Notes: generated by a model from the letters alone, not told the origin. A stretch of 64,000 bases of DNA from Bacillus sp. DTU_2020_1000418_1_SI_GHA_SEK_038 (GCF_032341175.1 NZ_CP135435.1:2108001-2172000); one strand, 5' to 3'; numbered from the stretch's first letter, positions 26,830 to 35,886 are shown. Numbers and translations: made by a program.

Positions 26830-27816
26830 TTGTCAGATTTCATGAAAAATATTGTTCAGGAAGTATTAAAGCCAGCCAATAAGCCGAGAGAGAATCCTCT
26901 TTTTAACGGGGGGGCTTCAAGGTTTGTTTATTCGAAATCGACTGTCAATGACAAAAAACAGGAAGTTCCTAAACAATCAATAGCAGGAATAAACCGGCCA
27001 AACTATCAGCAAAAAAATATTCAAAAAAGACTAGCTGGATTACCTGCTAATACAAATAAAAATCCAATCATTCAATCATCAAAAAATGAACAGAGAAATG
27101 TTCATACTAAAACGGCAAGTAAAGATACCATCACAGGTTCCCTTTCCAAACTGCAAACGATCTCTCTAGTCCAAGGAAACCAGCCATTAAATAAGCCTCA
27201 AATAGGTTCATTTATAAATAAAAATTTTAATGAAGAAAGTAAGTTTATCGGCCAAACGAGAAATGGAATAAAAGCTTGGGTCTATTCTGGTCTATCTGAA
27301 AAACTGCTGGAATCATTTCAGAGGCCGCTTAAGTCACATTCCGTTGGAGTCATTTCAAGCGAACAATCTACAATCGGCCAGTTATTTATCGTGAACGAGA
27401 TTTTACGAGAATTTTCGGCCATGAAATATAGCTTGATATGGGATAAAGATAAAAGCAGTGGCTTTGTCCTTGAATTGTATGAAGAGGATACCGCCAAACT
27501 TACCGAAGCTGTGAAAACATTATTTCAAAAACTTTCTCACCATTCTTATAAGCCATTGCAGCTTTTTAAAGTTCAGTCCCCTAGTCCATGGTTAACGAAA
27601 CAGCTTAATTTGAATGCTCATGTAGACGGGGTCGCTGTACTTGATGGGATTAATCACTATTCATCCATCCTTATATTAGATCGTTTATTGAAAAAGTCAC
27701 CAAATATAAAACTCAATTATAGCGTAGAGAAGGGATATTTACTTCTGTATGGACCATTCTTAACGATTTCGGATGCTTCAGACGAATTACTAAAGGAAGC
27801 TGAGAGGATTAAATAA
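26830..27816 (+). CDS. Putative divergent tandem-BMC shell protein with long N-terminal tail
   Basis: This 328-residue protein is not confidently assigned. Residues 1-140 are rich in Lys, Asn, Gln and Ser and look disordered. Two later segments (about 165-235 and 255-325) follow the BMC order of strand, helix, strand, small loop, strand, acidic turn and helix: VGVISSEQSTIGQLFIVNEI and VAVLDGINHYSSILILDRLL each fill the G-x-x-E/D…D-x-x-x-K position. I infer a divergent BMC-T-like shell or cargo-scaffold protein. It starts at TTG after AGGAGGTG, and lies between two BMC-H genes. Confidence 0.5.
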   Translation: MSDFMKNIVQEVLKPANKPRENPLFNGGASRFVYSKSTVNDKKQEVPKQSIAGINRPNYQQKNIQKRLAGLPANTNKNPIIQSSKNEQRNVHTKTASKDTITGSLSKLQTISLVQGNQPLNKPQIGSFINKNFNEESKFIGQTRNGIKAWVYSGLSEKLLESFQRPLKSHSVGVISSEQSTIGQLFIVNEILREFSAMKYSLIWDKDKSSGFVLELYEEDTAKLTEAVKTLFQKLSHHSYKPLQLFKVQSPSPWLTKQLNLNAHVDGVAVLDGINHYSSILILDRLLKKSPNIKLNYSVEKGYLLLYGPFLTISDASDELLKEAERIK

Positions 27817-27840
27817 CTTTTATGACTGGAGGCTATGTAA

Positions 27841-28296
27841 TTGCAAGCACTAGGATTAATTGAAACAGTAGGATATTTAACAGCTGTTTCTGCTGCAGAC
27901 GCTGCAGTTAAAGCCGCGGATGTGGAAATTGTAGGCATCGAAAAAGTAATTGGCGTAAATGGGTATCTGGGTGTTACGGTCCATTTCAGCGGGGACGTTG
28001 CCGCAGTTAAATCTGCTGTGGATGCTGGGAAAGAAGCGGCAGATCGTGTCGGAAAGGTTATTTCCTTTCATGTGATTCCAAGGGCTCACAACGAAGTAGC
28101 AAGTAAACTTTTACCTCATTTTAAACTTGAAGAAAAGAGTTTAATTAAGAGGGAAGACATTGGGGAAAACGCGGAGAAAGCTGAAGTAAAGGGAAAAAAT
28201 ATAAAAGGATCAACGAAAAAGGGAACCACTAAAAAAGTGGAAAATGATGCAACGGAAAATAGTCAATCAGAGGAAGACAATAACAAATCAAATTAA
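27841..28296 (+). CDS. BMC-H shell protein 2 with charged C-terminal extension
   Basis: Residues 1-95 form a BMC domain (LGLIETVGYLTAV, GDVAAVKSAVDAG, VIPRAHNEV). The last 55-60 residues are Lys/Glu-rich and low complexity. The loop that lines the central pore is longer than usual (VIGVNGYLGV instead of a GSG type), so pore size or chemistry should differ from shell protein 1. The tail faces either lumen or cytosol and could bind cargo or other shell proteins. It starts at TTG after GGAGG. Confidence 0.9.
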   Translation: MQALGLIETVGYLTAVSAADAAVKAADVEIVGIEKVIGVNGYLGVTVHFSGDVAAVKSAVDAGKEAADRVGKVISFHVIPRAHNEVASKLLPHFKLEEKSLIKREDIGENAEKAEVKGKNIKGSTKKGTTKKVENDATENSQSEEDNNKSN

Positions 28297-28319
28297 TTAT
28301 TATGAGGAGGAAATAAATC

Positions 28320-28604
28320 ATGGGTGAAGCATTAGGATTAGTAGAAACAAAAGGATTAGTTGGTGCAGTAGAGGCTGCTGATGCAATGGTTAAGGCAGCA
28401 AATGTGGAAATTTGCGGATATGAAAAGGTTGGCTTTGGACTTGTAACTGTGATGGTAAGAGGAGATGTAGGGGCTGTTAAAGCAGCAACAGATGCAGGAG
28501 CCGAAGCGGCAAGTCGCGTTGGTGAATTAGTATCTGTCCATGTGATTCCTAGACCTCACAGCGAAGTAGAAAGAGCATTATTATCAAAAACGATTGGTGA
28601 ATAA
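28320..28604 (+). CDS. BMC-H microcompartment shell protein 3
   Basis: The 94-residue protein is a typical PduA/EutM-type BMC-H ([44 protein letters not shown]). Its pore loop is GFG rather than GSG, placing a phenylalanine at the constriction. It has an AGGAGG site and ends 2 bases before the flavoprotein-like gene. Confidence 0.95.
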   Translation: MGEALGLVETKGLVGAVEAADAMVKAANVEICGYEKVGFGLVTVMVRGDVGAVKAATDAGAEAASRVGELVSVHVIPRPHSEVERALLSKTIGE

Positions 28605-28606
28605 AT

Positions 28607-29341
28607 ATGAGCTCAAATAAGCAGAGTGTAATGATGCAGCACACTCTGCACGAGCTGTCTAACCGAAACAGCTACAGTAAGAGCCTACAGAAAAGACCAT
28701 ATGTCCTGGCTCTAATTACCTCTCATTTGATTGGAATGGAACCGGGACTTTTATATTTGAAAGACTTAACTAGTAAACAATGCATGCTCCGAATCTCTGT
28801 GGAAGATTCGATTTACTCATATGACGAAAGAAATGACCTCTTGAGAATAATTGGCAATGATGATTGGATTTCTCTTCAGCGATTATCAGAAAAAAATAAG
28901 ATTGATATAGTCTTTCTCCCAATCCTTTCATTTTCGCTAGTATCAGATATTCTTTCCTACAATGAACAAAGACCATTTGTCCGACTAATTCTACATAGTT
29001 TAATGACTGGTAAGAAAGTTATCGCATTAAATATAGGGATTAATGATAGTCATCAGCTATGGCGAGTGAAGGGTATGGATAAAGGATCTCTATCATTTAA
29101 AAGAAAACTAAAGGAACAAATGATTCAGCTAAAAGGGTTAGGAATTGACCTTATCAATGAAGATGATAGTTTTGATGTTTTTCTTAATAATTCTCTAAAA
29201 AAATCAATTGTTACTGCAGAAACAATAAGATATTTGCATGGGCAAAATCAACAAACATTGAGTGTGTCAAATCAGACTATCATTACTCCCCTTGCCAAGG
29301 ATATGGCAAGAGAGTTGAATATTGCAATCATTACAGAATAA
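28607..29341 (+). CDS. BMC-associated flavoprotein-like protein
   Basis: The 244-residue cytoplasmic protein resembles small flavoprotein-like accessory proteins found in other BMC loci. It has a Rossmann-like first half, an FLPILSFSLVSDILSY segment followed by LILHSLMTGKKVIAL, and the C-terminal ITPLAKDMARELN signature. The function of these proteins is not established; a shell-associated or cofactor role is possible. Assignment rests on motif resemblance and position between BMC-H and BMC-P genes. Confidence 0.55.
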   Translation: MSSNKQSVMMQHTLHELSNRNSYSKSLQKRPYVLALITSHLIGMEPGLLYLKDLTSKQCMLRISVEDSIYSYDERNDLLRIIGNDDWISLQRLSEKNKIDIVFLPILSFSLVSDILSYNEQRPFVRLILHSLMTGKKVIALNIGINDSHQLWRVKGMDKGSLSFKRKLKEQMIQLKGLGIDLINEDDSFDVFLNNSLKKSIVTAETIRYLHGQNQQTLSVSNQTIITPLAKDMARELNIAIITE

Positions 29342-29354
29342 GGGGACGATCTTT

Positions 29355-29633
29355 ATGCACATGGGAATAGTGGTTGGCCGGGTAACTGCTACGAGAAAAG
29401 ATGAAAATCTAGTAGGGACGAAGCTATTAATTACACAGCCGATTGGATTAGATGGACAGGTACTGCCAAATCCCATTATTACCGTTGATACTGTTGGAGC
29501 CGGCATAGGTGAAAGAGTGATCTATGTAACTGGAAGCATGGCTTCACGAGCGATCAGGAATAAAGATGCACCCGTAGATGCTGCAATTATTGGAATCATT
29601 GATAGTTTGGAAGGAACGATGACAGGAGGTTAA
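29355..29633 (+). CDS. BMC-P (EutN/CcmL) vertex protein
   Basis: The 92-residue protein has the EutN/CcmL pattern (MGIVVGRVTATRK, LLITQPI, VDTVGAGIGERVIYVTGS, DAAIIGIID). Pentamers of this family cap the vertices of the icosahedral shell. I use the ATG at 29355 because GGGGACG lies 7-8 bases before it and it aligns with the family N-terminus. Its stop is 3 bases before the next start codon. Confidence 0.95.
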   Translation: MHMGIVVGRVTATRKDENLVGTKLLITQPIGLDGQVLPNPIITVDTVGAGIGERVIYVTGSMASRAIRNKDAPVDAAIIGIIDSLEGTMTGG

Positions 29634-29636
29634 AAA

Positions 29637-31445
29637 GTGGACGCTCTTAAAATTAAAGAGGCTATTCAATATAGAAAATTAATTGATGTATTATTGCATC
29701 CACATCAATATGCGGACATAGTCCTTAGAGGCGGGTATTTTATTAATGTAATCACCCGTGAAATATATGAAGCAGATGTTGCCATCAAAGGACAATATAT
29801 TTTAATGGTCGGAGATGCAAAGGATCTGATTGGTCCGAAAACAACGATAGAAGATGTTAGGGGGAAATTTATTAGCCCGGGCTTTATTGATTCTCATATG
29901 CATTTCGAAAGTGCCATGCTGACATGTACTGAATTTTCCAAGCTGTCCATACCTACAGGGACGACTACATTAATTGGTGACCCGCATGAGATTGGAAATG
30001 TTCTCGGTGTTCATGGAATGAAAGCGATGATTGAAGAAGCAAAAACCCTTCCTAATCGCATCTTATTCACTGTTCCATGTGCCGTGCCTGATGCTCCTGG
30101 TCTCGAAACTTCAGGGTACGATGTTTCAGCGAAGGATATGAAGGACTTATTGAATGATCCATATGTTCAAGGAATTGGCGAAATTCAAAGCTTTAGTAAT
30201 ATCCAGCCAGTTTACCAGCATGCCCCTGAATTAATTGATGACCTAGTTGCTGCGGTCTCCTATGCAAACAGTATTGGAAAAACTGTCGAGGGAAATGCTC
30301 CTGGATTATTTGGAAAAGAACTAGCAGCTCATATTATAAGCGGGGGAACGCATGTTTCTTGTCATGAAACGACAACGAAGGAAGAAATGGTTGAAAAGCT
30401 GCGCTATGGAGTAAGTGTGTTTATGCGAGAAGGCTCCTCCCAAAGAAATATGGCAGAGTGTATTCGTGCCATTACAGAGGATGGATTGGATTCAAGACGA
30501 GCCATATTAGTTTCAGATGATATGGTTCCAGCTGATCTTCTGAAATATGGACATATGAATGATATTGTCCGCAGAACGATTGCAGAAGGAATTGATCCTG
30601 TGGAAGCCATCCAAATGGCAACCATTAACCCGGCTACCCACTTCGGGTTTAAGGATGTAGGAGTGATCGCACCTGGTAAAAGAGCGGATATCGCTGTTAT
30701 TAGTGACTTAATGAATATGACAATCGACCAAGTTTATCTTGCTGGTAAAAAAGCAGCAGAAAAAGGTGAACTAACTATCGAGATAGCCCCTTATATTTAT
30801 CCTGAAAGTGTTAAGAAATCGATAAAAAGAAAAGCAGTTACTAAAGATGAGCTTACTATTAATGCACCAGGATCTCGAGCAAGGGTAAGAGCTATTGAAG
30901 CCATTCCTTTCCAGAATTTAACGGGCGAGGGTGAGTATACTCTGAATGTGAAGGATGGAATTGTCCAACCTTGTCTAAAACAGGATGTATTGCCGTTACT
31001 CGTTGTTGAACGTCACGGAAGAACAGGAAAAGTAGGGAAAACATTCCTTCATGGCTTTGATTTAAAGAGTGGAGCCATTGCAGAAAGTGTTGCCCATGAT
31101 ACTCATAATATTATTGTGACAGGGACGAATTATGAGGATATGGTAACCGCAGTCAACCGTGTCATCGCCATGGGAGGCGGAATTGCCATGATCAAGGATA
31201 GTAAAGTGGTTGGAGATCTTCCGCTCCGAATTGGTGGTCTTATGACAGATGAATTAACCGGTAAGGAAATGAGTGATAAAGTTGACGAGCTTTCAAGGCT
31301 TGCAAAGGAAGAGCTTGGATGCGGAATGGAGGTTCCATTCATGCACTTATCCTTCTGGTCACTAGTCACAAGTCCGAAATGGAAAATTACCGACATGGGC
31401 TTAATTGATGTCGATAAATTCGAGGTTATTCCTACGATTATATAA
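29637..31445 (+). CDS. AdeC-like amidohydrolase, microcompartment paralogue
   Basis: The 602-residue enzyme has full adenine deaminase architecture: PGFIDSHMHFESAM, GDPHEIGNVLG, and the C-terminal VERHGRTGKVG and VAHDTHNII. It is distinct from the adeC copy at 12356 and is about 20 residues longer. Given its place beside the shell genes it may act on adenine or on another purine or aminoimidazole; I would not assume adenine. The start is GTG, 7 bases after AGGAGG. A stable hairpin lies just downstream. Confidence 0.85.
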   Translation: MDALKIKEAIQYRKLIDVLLHPHQYADIVLRGGYFINVITREIYEADVAIKGQYILMVGDAKDLIGPKTTIEDVRGKFISPGFIDSHMHFESAMLTCTEFSKLSIPTGTTTLIGDPHEIGNVLGVHGMKAMIEEAKTLPNRILFTVPCAVPDAPGLETSGYDVSAKDMKDLLNDPYVQGIGEIQSFSNIQPVYQHAPELIDDLVAAVSYANSIGKTVEGNAPGLFGKELAAHIISGGTHVSCHETTTKEEMVEKLRYGVSVFMREGSSQRNMAECIRAITEDGLDSRRAILVSDDMVPADLLKYGHMNDIVRRTIAEGIDPVEAIQMATINPATHFGFKDVGVIAPGKRADIAVISDLMNMTIDQVYLAGKKAAEKGELTIEIAPYIYPESVKKSIKRKAVTKDELTINAPGSRARVRAIEAIPFQNLTGEGEYTLNVKDGIVQPCLKQDVLPLLVVERHGRTGKVGKTFLHGFDLKSGAIAESVAHDTHNIIVTGTNYEDMVTAVNRVIAMGGGIAMIKDSKVVGDLPLRIGGLMTDELTGKEMSDKVDELSRLAKEELGCGMEVPFMHLSFWSLVTSPKWKITDMGLIDVDKFEVIPTII

Positions 31446-31473
31446 AAGTACATCAATAAGAAAAGATCGTCTT

Positions 31474-31501
31474 CGGAACAATTTGGTCATTAATTGTTCC
31501 G
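31474..31501 (+). repeat. Intra-operon hairpin
   Basis: A 9-bp perfect stem, CGGAACAAT (31474-31482) with ATTGTTCCG (31493-31501), lies in the only sizeable gap of the BMC operon. There is no T-run directly after it, so it may be a processing or stability element rather than a terminator. Confidence 0.6.
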
Positions 31502-31537
31502 CAGGCGCTTACGATTTTTGAATTGGAGGGAAAAATC

Positions 31538-32221
31538 ATGGGAGTCAGATTAGTAGACTTAACTCAGGAAATCTATCATGGGATGCCAGTCTTCCCTCTT
31601 CATCCATCAACGATGATTTTTACAAATATTACACATGAAGAATCGGAAAAAAAAGTAGGATTTCCATTCGCAACGAACAATTTAATCATTAATGAACATG
31701 GTCCAACCCATAGTGATGCTACATATGAGTATGATCCAAATGGGAAATATATTGATGAAATGCCATTAGAATATTTTTATGGTCCAGCGGTGTGTCTTGA
31801 TGTTTCGCATGTTCCGACAAATCGCTATATTACGAGTCAGGATTTAGAAAGTGCCCTAAATAAATCGGGACAGTTTATCGAGAAGGGAGATATTGTTCTT
31901 CTCTATACCGGCCATTATAACAGGTCGTACGGAACTGATGAATGGTTAACTACTTATACAGGGCTTGATTACCAAGCAGCAAAGTGGCTAGCAGAAAAAG
32001 GCGTTGTCAATATTGGCATCGATGCTCCGGCAATCGATCATCCAGATGATCCAAAGTATTCTGGACACTTAATTTGCAGGGAATATGGCATGACCAATAC
32101 TGAAAATCTTTGTAATCTGGATCAAATAGCTGGTATGAGATTTTTATACTTCGGGCTCCCGCTCAGGATTCGTAAAGGAACCGGATCCCCTATTCGAGCA
32201 GTTGCCGTTTTCATTGAATAG
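31538..32221 (+). CDS. Cyclase/kynurenine formamidase-like hydrolase
   Basis: The 227-residue protein belongs to the cyclase family (VDLTQEIYHGMPVFP at the N-terminus, then HGPTHSDA and GDIVLLYTGH). The usual HxGTHxDxPxH metal motif reads HGPTHSDATYEY here, so the first two histidines and the aspartate are kept and the last His is lost. It probably hydrolyses an N-formyl or amide bond, for example a formyl or formimino product of imidazole breakdown. I chose the ATG at 31538, after GGAGGG. Confidence 0.8.
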   Translation: MGVRLVDLTQEIYHGMPVFPLHPSTMIFTNITHEESEKKVGFPFATNNLIINEHGPTHSDATYEYDPNGKYIDEMPLEYFYGPAVCLDVSHVPTNRYITSQDLESALNKSGQFIEKGDIVLLYTGHYNRSYGTDEWLTTYTGLDYQAAKWLAEKGVVNIGIDAPAIDHPDDPKYSGHLICREYGMTNTENLCNLDQIAGMRFLYFGLPLRIRKGTGSPIRAVAVFIE

Positions 32222-32237
32222 ACGGAGGGTGATTTTA

Positions 32238-32861
32238 ATGAAAGAAATCTTTAATAGGGACAGAATTCGTGAAGAAATCATCATTCCTCCCTACGAAGGC
32301 AGAAGCGCTTTTTTAAGAAAAGGTGAAGAGTTAATCATCATTGACCTGGAAGGAAAGCAGGTTGGGGATTTTGTTTGTTTTAATCATTCAGATACTCAAG
32401 AATACGTATCCCCCGTTCATATGAGAGCATCATTAAGCAGTATTCGGTTAAAAAAAGGCGATTTATTATACAGCAATAGACGTCGCCCTCTTATGCAGCT
32501 TGTAGAAGATACAGTGGGTGTCCACGATATATTTTTCCCAGCCTGCGATTATTATCGGTATAAAATGGATTTCGATCATGATGATCATCCAAATTGCCAT
32601 GACAATTTAGAAAAAGCTCTTAATAAGTTTAATATTTACCCAGCTATTGTTCCGGATCCTATTAATCTATTTATGAATATTGTGCTGGACGAACAAGGTG
32701 ATTATGTAATTGAAGAACCGCTTTCAAAGCCAGGGGATTATGTGAAACTCAAAGCCTTGGAGGACGTGGTCATTGCCTGCACGACATGTTCACAGGATAT
32801 GGCACCGGTAAACGGGTGGAAGGTTACATCTATAAAAATGCAAATAGTGGAGGCGGAATAA
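32238..32861 (+). CDS. DUF1989 (urea carboxylase-associated) family protein
   Basis: The 207-residue protein is of the DUF1989 family, often found beside urea carboxylase and other nitrogen-recycling genes. It has G-QVGDFVCF, SRR/SNRRRPL, DTVGVHDIFFPACD and CH-containing segments that may bind metal. The molecular role is not established. I use the ATG at 32238, 8 bases after GGAGGGTG. Its stop overlaps the next start by one base. Confidence 0.8.
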   Translation: MKEIFNRDRIREEIIIPPYEGRSAFLRKGEELIIIDLEGKQVGDFVCFNHSDTQEYVSPVHMRASLSSIRLKKGDLLYSNRRRPLMQLVEDTVGVHDIFFPACDYYRYKMDFDHDDHPNCHDNLEKALNKFNIYPAIVPDPINLFMNIVLDEQGDYVIEEPLSKPGDYVKLKALEDVVIACTTCSQDMAPVNGWKVTSIKMQIVEAE

Positions 32862-34030
32862 TGGATGATATTCAATTCCTTCAGGAACTTCTGCGGATCA
32901 ATAGTTCAAATCCTCCAGGTAACGAGCATGAGGTGACTGAGGCATTTATTGAACGATGCAAGAAGAAGGGCATCCCCTTCAAGATGACTTATCTCGAGGA
33001 AAACAGAAGTAATTTTGAGGTGACGCTCAAGGGCAGTGGTGATAAGCATCTATTTTTGTGCGGCCATATGGATACGGTTTCCCCTGGGGAAGCTGAGTGG
33101 CAGTATGCCCCATTTTCAGGCGACATTGTTGGAGAGAGGATTTATGGCAGAGGGGCATCAGATATGAAAAGCGGCTTGGCTGCCATGTATCTAGCATTAG
33201 AATCTATGATTTTGGAAAAAAAGATACCAGCTGCTTCCATTACATTTTTGGCAACAGCTGGTGAAGAAGTAGATAGCTGTGGAGCTAGAGCGTTTTTAGA
33301 AGGAAATGACGATCGAGTCATTGATGCACTTGTTATCGGGGAACCAACAAATGAAAAGGTTGTCGTTGGTCATAAAGGAGCACTATGGCTAGAAATTAGC
33401 ACATTTGGAAAAACCGCTCACGGGTCTATGCCAGATCAAGGTATCAATGCAGTTGATCATATGGTGCAAATTATAAATGTGTTAGATTCGTTAAAAGTGG
33501 ACTGGAAAATAGAGAAGGAGCCACTTGGAAGCAGCAGCCTAGCGGTTACAATGATCAATGGGGGAGTTCAAACGAATGTTATTCCGGATCGATGTTCTAT
33601 TCGGGTGGATATCCGTACAGTACCTCCACAATCACATGACCACTTAATAGATGAGCTAAATCAAAAACTAAATCAACTTGTTGAAAATAACACGCTTCAC
33701 CAGTTCAAGATAACGAAAGTGCTAGACCGCCCACCTATTCTTACTGCTGTTTCATCAGATATTATTCACTGTGCTTTAAAAATAAAAAATGAAGAGGCCT
33801 CTAAATGCTTTGGAGTTTCTTACTATACAGATGCTGCAGTCTTAAATCCGAGAAGTGAAATCCCAACTCTAATCTATGGACCAGGTGATGAGAAGCTTGC
33901 CCATCAGCCAAATGAATGGGTCAGTATTGCTGCCTATGAAAGATCGATTGATTTTTATAAATCATTAATTCTGAACTTTGACGAAAAGAAAGCCGATACG
34001 ACCAGTCAGGTGCAGGGAGGTGTGAAATGA
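32861..34030 (+). CDS. M20-family metallohydrolase (ArgE/DapE/YgeY-like)
   Basis: The 389-residue enzyme has the M20 di-metal motifs: CGHMDTVSPG (near residue 65), GRGASDMKSG (near 96) and TAGEEVDSCGA (near 130), followed by a dimerisation domain. Family members remove acyl, carbamoyl or amino-acid groups from amides and ureides. A related peptidase, YgeY, occurs in uricase-independent purine catabolism clusters of enterobacteria and gut Firmicutes, fitting this operon. The ATG overlaps the upstream stop (TAATG). Confidence 0.85.
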   Translation: MDDIQFLQELLRINSSNPPGNEHEVTEAFIERCKKKGIPFKMTYLEENRSNFEVTLKGSGDKHLFLCGHMDTVSPGEAEWQYAPFSGDIVGERIYGRGASDMKSGLAAMYLALESMILEKKIPAASITFLATAGEEVDSCGARAFLEGNDDRVIDALVIGEPTNEKVVVGHKGALWLEISTFGKTAHGSMPDQGINAVDHMVQIINVLDSLKVDWKIEKEPLGSSSLAVTMINGGVQTNVIPDRCSIRVDIRTVPPQSHDHLIDELNQKLNQLVENNTLHQFKITKVLDRPPILTAVSSDIIHCALKIKNEEASKCFGVSYYTDAAVLNPRSEIPTLIYGPGDEKLAHQPNEWVSIAAYERSIDFYKSLILNFDEKKADTTSQVQGGVK

Positions 34031-35364
34031 GCAGCATTCTCATTAGGAACGCAGAAATTGTTACGATGAATGAGAAGGAAGAAATTATTACTGGTGATAT
34101 CTATATTGTAGATGACAAAATTGTTGAAATCGGGCAAAATCTCCCCCATTTCGCGAGTAAAATTATTGATGCTACGGGACGCACGGTGATTCCTGGATTT
34201 ATTCAAACTCATATACATTTATGCCAAACATTATTTAGGGGGCAGGCTGATGACCTTGAACTGATGGATTGGTTAAAGCAAAAAATTTGGCCGTTGGAAG
34301 CATCACATGATGAGGAATCCATTTACTATTCTGCGATGCTTGGCATTGGGGAGTTATTACAAAGCGGAACAACAACAGTTGTGGATATGGAAACTGTTCA
34401 TCATACTGATTCCGCTTTTAAGGCGATTGCGGAAAGCGGAATTCGTGCCTTAGCAGGGAAAGTAATGATGGATAAAGGTGACGAAGTTCCAGTTCTCTTA
34501 AGGGAAAACACACAAGAATCCATTCAGCAAAGTGTTGATCTGCTCGAAAAATGGCATAATCATGATGGCGGAAGAATTCAATATGCCTTCTGCCCTCGAT
34601 TTGTTGTTTCCTGTACTGAAGAATTATTAACAACAGTAAGAGATCTTTCTAAGCATTACAATGTCAGAGTTCACACACATGCTTCTGAAAATGCTACGGA
34701 AATTTTACTGGTAGAAAAAGAACATGGAATGAGAAATGTTGTCTACCTAGATAGCATTGGGCTGGCGAATGAGCGTTTAATCCTGGCTCATTGTGTGTGG
34801 CTGGATGAGGAAGAGAAAAGAATTATTAAAGAGCGCGGTGTTAAGGTCAGCCATTGCCCAGGATCTAATCTTAAGCTCGCTTCGGGAATTGCCGAAATTC
34901 CGTCTTTGCTCGATACACATGCACATGTAAGTCTTGGTGCTGACGGGGCTCCTTGTAACAATAATCTGGATATGTTCAATGAAATGAGACTCGCTGCTAT
35001 TATACAAAAACCTATCCATGGACCAACAGCAATGAACGCAAGAACTGTATTTCGCATGGCTACCATTGGTGGGGCAAAAGCAGTTGGAATGGAAAATGAA
35101 ATTGGCAGTATTGAAATAGGGAAGAAGGCTGATCTGGCTATTTTGGACCTAAATGATTTCCACACATATCCATCCTCTGATATTGATCCGATTTCCAGAA
35201 TTGTTTATTCAGCAACAAGAGCGGATGTTGAAACAACGATTGTGAACGGAAAAGTACTAATGGAAAATAGACAGATGAATACGATTGATAAGGCCGATAT
35301 ATTGAGGGAATCAAACAAATCCATTAAGCGATTAGTGAAAAAGTTGGAAACAATTTTATACTAA
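34027..35364 (+). CDS. TRZ/ATZ-type amidohydrolase (SsnA or aminohydrolase-like)
   Basis: The 445-residue deaminase-type amidohydrolase has PGFIQTHIHLCQTLFRG, the histidine of HTHASEN, HCVWLDEEE and SLGADGAPCNN. This layout is shared by guanine deaminase, SsnA, 8-oxoguanine deaminase and 5'-deoxyadenosine deaminase. The specific substrate cannot be set; guanine or an aminoimidazole are sensible candidates in this operon. It overlaps the M20 gene by 4 bases and is the last gene of the BMC operon. Confidence 0.82.
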   Translation: MSSILIRNAEIVTMNEKEEIITGDIYIVDDKIVEIGQNLPHFASKIIDATGRTVIPGFIQTHIHLCQTLFRGQADDLELMDWLKQKIWPLEASHDEESIYYSAMLGIGELLQSGTTTVVDMETVHHTDSAFKAIAESGIRALAGKVMMDKGDEVPVLLRENTQESIQQSVDLLEKWHNHDGGRIQYAFCPRFVVSCTEELLTTVRDLSKHYNVRVHTHASENATEILLVEKEHGMRNVVYLDSIGLANERLILAHCVWLDEEEKRIIKERGVKVSHCPGSNLKLASGIAEIPSLLDTHAHVSLGADGAPCNNNLDMFNEMRLAAIIQKPIHGPTAMNARTVFRMATIGGAKAVGMENEIGSIEIGKKADLAILDLNDFHTYPSSDIDPISRIVYSATRADVETTIVNGKVLMENRQMNTIDKADILRESNKSIKRLVKKLETILY

Positions 35365-35472
35365 AACTTGATTTTTTAATATTAAGTACTCTCCTAATTA
35401 GTAAAACAACTTAATTTTCGGGTATGATAAAGATAAGCAAGTAAGTAAAGTATTAGTAGGAGGGTACATAAT

Positions 35473-35886
35473 ATGTCTATAGAAATTCCAAGCCGGGAAG
35501 AGCTCGGTGTTATTCTCAAAAAGTCAAAAAAAATCGCAGTAGTTGGTTTAAGCGGTAATCCTGAGAGAACATCTTATATGGTGTCGAAGGCTATGCAGGA
35601 TGCAGGATATGAAATTATTCCTGTTAATCCAACGGTTGATGAAGTGCTTGGTGTAAAGTCTGTCAAAAGCTTAAAGGATATTGATGGTCATGTTGATATT
35701 GTTAATGTTTTTCGCCGTTCAGAGCATCTGCTAGAGGTAGCGAAAGAGTTTGTTGAAATAAATGCTGATGTATTTTGGTCACAACTTGGATGCATTGATG
35801 AGAATGCCTATAATTTCTTAAAGGAAAAGGGCTACACAGTTGTTATGGACCGCTGTATTAAGGTAGAACATGCATTAACAAAATAA
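35473..35886 (+). CDS. yneT: CoA-binding domain protein YneT
   Basis: The 137-residue protein is a single CoA-binding Rossmann domain (IAVVGLSGNPERTSYMVSK, IIPVNPTVDEVLG, VNVFRRSEH). It is the ortholog of B. subtilis YneT, which lies just upstream of parE, as here. The biochemical role is unknown. It has its own upstream region with AGGAGGG before the ATG and a terminator downstream, so it is separate from the BMC operon. Confidence 0.9.
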   Translation: MSIEIPSREELGVILKKSKKIAVVGLSGNPERTSYMVSKAMQDAGYEIIPVNPTVDEVLGVKSVKSLKDIDGHVDIVNVFRRSEHLLEVAKEFVEINADVFWSQLGCIDENAYNFLKEKGYTVVMDRCIKVEHALTK

